Positions 8,359-10,804 of a stretch of DNA of 10,804 nt are shown in pieces; position 1 is the first letter of the stretch; each line of letters starts with the position of its first letter. The stretch is from an uncultured Bryobacterales bacterium. Lineage in GTDB: Bacteria; Acidobacteriota; Terriglobia; Bryobacterales; UBA6623. Made by a program: the position numbers and the translations under genes. The stretch spans positions 1 to 10,804 of the forward strand of contig CAMPKL010000067.1 in assembly GCA_946887065.1 (NCBI GenBank). The letters are read 5' to 3'. A model generated the notes under the pieces. The model searched no databases. It was not told the DNA's origin and was given only the letters and a program-made list of their open reading frames with translations.

Positions 8359-9306
8359 CTAAACGTCACCCTCGACGAGGTGCTCGAACCCCCCCGGCTC
8401 CATCTCGGTTTCCAAGCCTTCGCGCACTAACACCACTCCGCTGCCGCTCGTGGCCGTGCCAATCCTTGTCAGAGGTATGCCCTCAAGACTTGGCGGGATC
8501 TCGATCGAGGCAGGGGCGGCAAACAGCAACTCGTATTCTTCACCGCCGTGGAGGACTTGGGAATCAGTCGCCTCCGGAAATCGAGGCAGCGCCGAGAAAT
8601 CCAGCCGGATCTGGACGCAACTCGCGCGCGACAATCGGTTCACGTCTGTCGAGAGGCCATCGGAGATATCCAGCGCCGCACGGACGCCTAACTCCCTCAA
8701 GCTTCTGCCTAGCCCTAGGTGCGCCCGTGGCCACAGGTGCCGGTTCGTGGAATCGTCGAACGAACCTTGAGCCAACCGCTCCAGGCCCAGCGCCGATCCG
8801 CCTAGCCGCCCGGAGACATAGACGGCGTCATTGGGGCGGCAGGAACTCCGCAATAACGCCTGGCCCGCGGGAACTGTCCCAACGACAGTGACGTTGGCCA
8901 AGAACAGATCTGAGCCCGAAACGTCGCCGCCGGCAAGGATGATAGGCTCGGGTCCCGTATTGTCCCGAGCAGCCATTAAGCCATTCAAGAAACTCTCGAT
9001 CCAGCCGTTGTTCAAGCGATTCGGCAGCGCCAAGGACACCAAAAACCAGGTCGGGGTTCCGCCCATCGCGGCGATATCGCTTAAGCCCCGTACCAGCAGC
9101 TTGTGCCCTAGCGCGTCGGGCGGGTGTTGGCCGTATATAAAATGCTTGTTTTCAACAATTTGATCCGTTGTTGCCAGCAGCTCCAGGTCTGGTCCCGGCG
9201 AGGCCAGCACGGCGGCGTCATCTCCGATGCCGACCCGTAGGTCGGTGCGGCCTTGGGTCCCCGCTAATCCTTCGATTAGGCGGATCAGTTCCGTCTCGCT
9301 TCGCAT
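8359..9306 (-). CDS. thiL: Thiamine-monophosphate kinase
   Basis: Cytoplasmic kinase that phosphorylates thiamine monophosphate with ATP to thiamine diphosphate, the active cofactor, as the last step of the pathway. It has 315 residues from the ATG at 9304-9306 (E. coli 325). PurM/ThiL-fold motifs in order: VGIGDDAAVL (25-34), TTDQIVENKHF (46-56), GLSDIAAMGG (74-83), GGDVSGSD (126-133), LDISDGLSTD (212-221) and HGGEEYELLF (253-262). The metal-binding acidic residues are therefore in place. Two small departures: the second motif reads VENKHF where VEGVHF is common, and GGEEYELL replaces GGEDYELL. The frame extends upstream to an ATG at 9393, but that adds 29 Arg/Ser/Gly-rich residues unlike ThiL, with no ribosome site; the chosen ATG has CGGGGA just ahead. 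It converges on tadC and diverges from the M23 gene. No other thi gene is near. Confidence 0.93.
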   Translation of the reverse strand: MRSETELIRLIEGLAGTQGRTDLRVGIGDDAAVLASPGPDLELLATTDQIVENKHFIYGQHPPDALGHKLLVRGLSDIAAMGGTPTWFLVSLALPNRLNNGWIESFLNGLMAARDNTGPEPIILAGGDVSGSDLFLANVTVVGTVPAGQALLRSSCRPNDAVYVSGRLGGSALGLERLAQGSFDDSTNRHLWPRAHLGLGRSLRELGVRAALDISDGLSTDVNRLSRASCVQIRLDFSALPRFPEATDSQVLHGGEEYELLFAAPASIEIPPSLEGIPLTRIGTATSGSGVVLVREGLETEMEPGGFEHLVEGDV

Positions 9307-9527
9307 CGTCCCCGAAAGGTCCAGTCTAGGGTAAAATCTAATTGACAGTCCGCCACGCCTACTGCTACCTTCTCGTCTATTCTCATTCTGCATTTGGTCG
9401 AAGGCCGATGCGCTGAGACAGAAATTGGCCTCAGAGCCAAGACGAGTTAAGAGAGGCCGAATTCAACGGCCCAACAACAGAAAAGCTAGCTGGTGAGTCA
9501 TTCGGGTCCACCCCCATCGGGACGAGA
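9307..9527. other. Divergent promoter region between thiL and the M23 gene
   Basis: These 221 bp separate two divergent starts and should hold both promoters. A consensus TTGACA lies at 9342-9347 on the plus strand, but the best -10 at 18 bp (TACCTT) matches only three positions. Short dyads occur at 9425-9440 (TTGGC/GCCAA) and 9455-9471 (GGCCG/CGGCC). No RNA gene is seen. Confidence 0.35.
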
Positions 9528-10394
9528 ATGAATAAAAACTACTTTATCGTCGTACTTGCGCATCCGATCCACGGTCGAATCAAGCGCCTGCACATTCCGC
9601 ACTACTTCTTGCATGTCGCCGTCGCCCTGGTTGCGCTAGGCGGAATCGCGGCGGTCGGATTTACTTCCAGTTACGCTCGAATGCTCGGTAAGGTTACTGA
9701 ATTCAATCAGATGCGGTCGGAGAAAGCGGCCCTACAGAAGCAATACGAGCAGCTGCAAGAAGAAGTCCAAGACCGCGGCGTCAAGTTGGCCTCTCTCGGT
9801 GCCCTGGCTTCTGAAGTCTCCATCGCATTCGGCATTCGCCGTGAATCCGCCGAAACGGCCGGCGACGAGGATGCTTTACTCGAGAGTTCGCTGACCCAGT
9901 TCGATTTTTTGCAGTCCGCTCAACTGCCTTCGAACGGCTCCATGGCCTTGAATCGGCTCACCAATACGACCCCTTCCATCTGGCCCATCGAGGGCCGTCT
10001 GGGCGATTCGTTCGGTAATCGCGTCGATCCATTTCGAGGCGAAGGCGCCTTCCATGCCGGCGTCGATATTCGCGCCGACAGGGGGACGCCTGTGGTTGCG
10101 ACTGCAGACGGAATCGTGAACAAGGCCGGTTGGCTGGGTTCCCTCGGCAAGGCGGTCGTGATCAATCACGGAAACAGCCAGCTAGTGACGCGATATGGGC
10201 ATATGACTGAGGTATTCGCGCGACCTGGTCAGGTCGTGCGTCGCGGCGAAGTGATTGGCCGAGCCGGCAGCACCGGCAGATCAACCGGAAACCACTTGCA
10301 TTACGAGGTGGTCTACCGCGGCACTCCGGTGAACCCTTACAAGTACCTGGGCAAGCGCAATGGGCCGTCCACGGGTCTAACGCTCGCCGACTGA
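9528..10394 (+). CDS. Membrane-anchored M23 (LytM-type) peptidoglycan peptidase
   Basis: A periplasmic zinc endopeptidase that cleaves peptidoglycan cross-bridges or peptides, or helps an amidase do so. It has 288 residues. A short cytoplasmic N-terminus (MNKNYFIVVLAHPIHGRIKR) precedes one membrane helix (about 27-46). A coiled coil at about 52-92 (heptad-like, rich in Glu, Gln, Lys and Leu) and a flexible linker lead to the M23 domain at 150-275. Its zinc ligands are all present: HAGVD (His176, Asp180) and HLHYE (256-260, with His258); the supporting His of RYGHM (222-226) is also there. It should therefore be catalytically active, unlike degenerate LytM adaptors such as EnvC or NlpD. The architecture (helix, coiled coil, LytM) resembles cell-division and shape factors. 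The ATG at 9528 has a weak purine-rich site (GACGAGA). The last 18 bp overlap the convergent gene. Confidence 0.9.
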   Translation: MNKNYFIVVLAHPIHGRIKRLHIPHYFLHVAVALVALGGIAAVGFTSSYARMLGKVTEFNQMRSEKAALQKQYEQLQEEVQDRGVKLASLGALASEVSIAFGIRRESAETAGDEDALLESSLTQFDFLQSAQLPSNGSMALNRLTNTTPSIWPIEGRLGDSFGNRVDPFRGEGAFHAGVDIRADRGTPVVATADGIVNKAGWLGSLGKAVVINHGNSQLVTRYGHMTEVFARPGQVVRRGEVIGRAGSTGRSTGNHLHYEVVYRGTPVNPYKYLGKRNGPSTGLTLAD

Positions 10395-10804
10395 TCCGGT
10401 CCTTTCCCACAACTCGGCTAGCCGTTCGATCGGCAGTGTCCATTGGACACGGACCGTCTCCGCACCTTGGGAACTTTCGAAACTTCTCAGTGCGGGTTCC
10501 CATCTTTCCGCCGCCGTACCTTCTCGGGCGAGCAGCGCCAAGGCCATGTCGTTGAGTCCGGTCAGCACCTGTTCCAGCTGTTCCCTGCTGGCAGCATCGC
10601 AATGCGCTTCGATGCGGATGGACACGCTTTCCCCCGTTAGCGCATTGACCGTGAGATAGGCGATATGGGCCGGCTCCAAAGCCCTGGCGATGATCTGCAA
10701 ATTCATCCAGTTGGGCGGCGGATCGTCCATCGCAACGTCCAGCAACTGGGGATTGATGGCGGCCCAAATCACGGCGCCTGCGCCCTGCGCGGCGCGTATC
10801 TCAT
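10377..10804 (-). CDS. Unrecognised protein, C-terminal part (5' end beyond the window)
   Basis: The frame is open from the right edge to TAG at 10377-10379, 142 codons. It continues through the GTG at 10772 (upstream residues EIRAAQGAGA), so that GTG is probably not the start. The visible part has mixed hydrophobic and polar composition with regular alternation (AHIAYLTVNAL, SVSIRIEAHC, VRVQWTLPIERL), which suggests alpha/beta structure, and no membrane segment. I do not recognise the family. The competing reading frame on the same strand (10162-10767) is Arg/Gly/Cys-rich and runs deep under the M23 gene, so I take it as a shadow. The last 18 bp overlap the 3' end of the M23 gene tail to tail. 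A periplasmic protein or lipoprotein is possible but cannot be shown, as the N-terminus is missing. Confidence 0.68.
   Translation of the reverse strand, partial: EIRAAQGAGAVIWAAINPQLLDVAMDDPPPNWMNLQIIARALEPAHIAYLTVNALTGESVSIRIEAHCDAASREQLEQVLTGLNDMALALLAREGTAAERWEPALRSFESSQGAETVRVQWTLPIERLAELWERTGSVGER

Noticed and set aside
9342..9371. TTGACA with a -10 candidate, possible promoter of the M23 gene
   Set aside because: The -10 (TACCTT) matches three of six positions and the site is about 160 bp from the start codon; too weak to annotate as a feature.
9493..9531. 12-codon GTG ORF whose TGA overlaps the M23 ATG, a possible leader peptide
   Set aside because: No ribosome binding site and a length easily reached by chance; the overlap alone is not enough.
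10162..10767. A 201-codon minus-strand ORF overlapping the M23 gene and the unknown gene
   Set aside because: Its composition is Arg/Gly/Cys-rich like a frame shadow, it covers the catalytic part of a certain gene, and the alternative frame at 10377-10804 reads like a real protein.

Overview
This looks like an ordinary chromosomal window from a GC-rich (roughly 60% by eye) Gram-negative bacterium. A PEP-CTERM protein, a small Tad/Flp assembly cassette, TTG and GTG starts and the style of the proteins suggest Acidobacteriota of the Solibacter/Bryobacter type. That placement is inference from protein style, not from a marker gene. There is no phage, insertion sequence, CRISPR array, rRNA or tRNA that I can see.

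Layout from left to right. (1) 1-1263 (+): the C-terminal two thirds of an oligopeptidase A-like M3 metallopeptidase, cut by the left edge. (2) 1280-1313: a perfect 12-bp hairpin between two convergent genes, probably a shared terminator. (3) 1485-2147 (-): a secreted, exosortase-sorted (PEP-CTERM) protein whose body is a proprotein-convertase P domain. (4) 2148-2563: a 416-bp gap with a possible 52-codon secreted-peptide ORF (2284-2442) and three successive inverted repeats. (5) 2564-4123 (-): a full-length galactarate dehydratase, garD. (6) 4124-4411: a divergent intergenic region with three dyads just ahead of the Tad genes. (7) 4412-8349 (+): a tight four-gene operon, cpaB-cpaF-tadB-tadC. 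(8) 8359-9306 (-): thiL, ending 9 bp from tadC. (9) 9528-10394 (+): a membrane-anchored LytM/M23 peptidase. (10) 10377-10804 (-): the C-terminal part of an unrecognised protein, running off the right edge and overlapping the M23 gene tail to tail.

How the genes relate. The only clear functional unit is the Tad operon: CpaF is the motor ATPase, TadB and TadC form the inner-membrane platform, and CpaB is the periplasmic assembly factor. Pilin, prepilin peptidase, secretin and TadZ are not here and must be elsewhere if the machine works. The other genes are independent housekeeping or catabolic functions: peptide turnover, sugar-acid use, thiamine diphosphate synthesis and cell-wall remodelling.

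I did not find a convincing undescribed system. The points most worth a second look are the split Tad cassette with an atypical CpaF C-terminus, the free-standing P-domain PEP-CTERM protein, and the structured gap at 2148-2563 with its small ORF.
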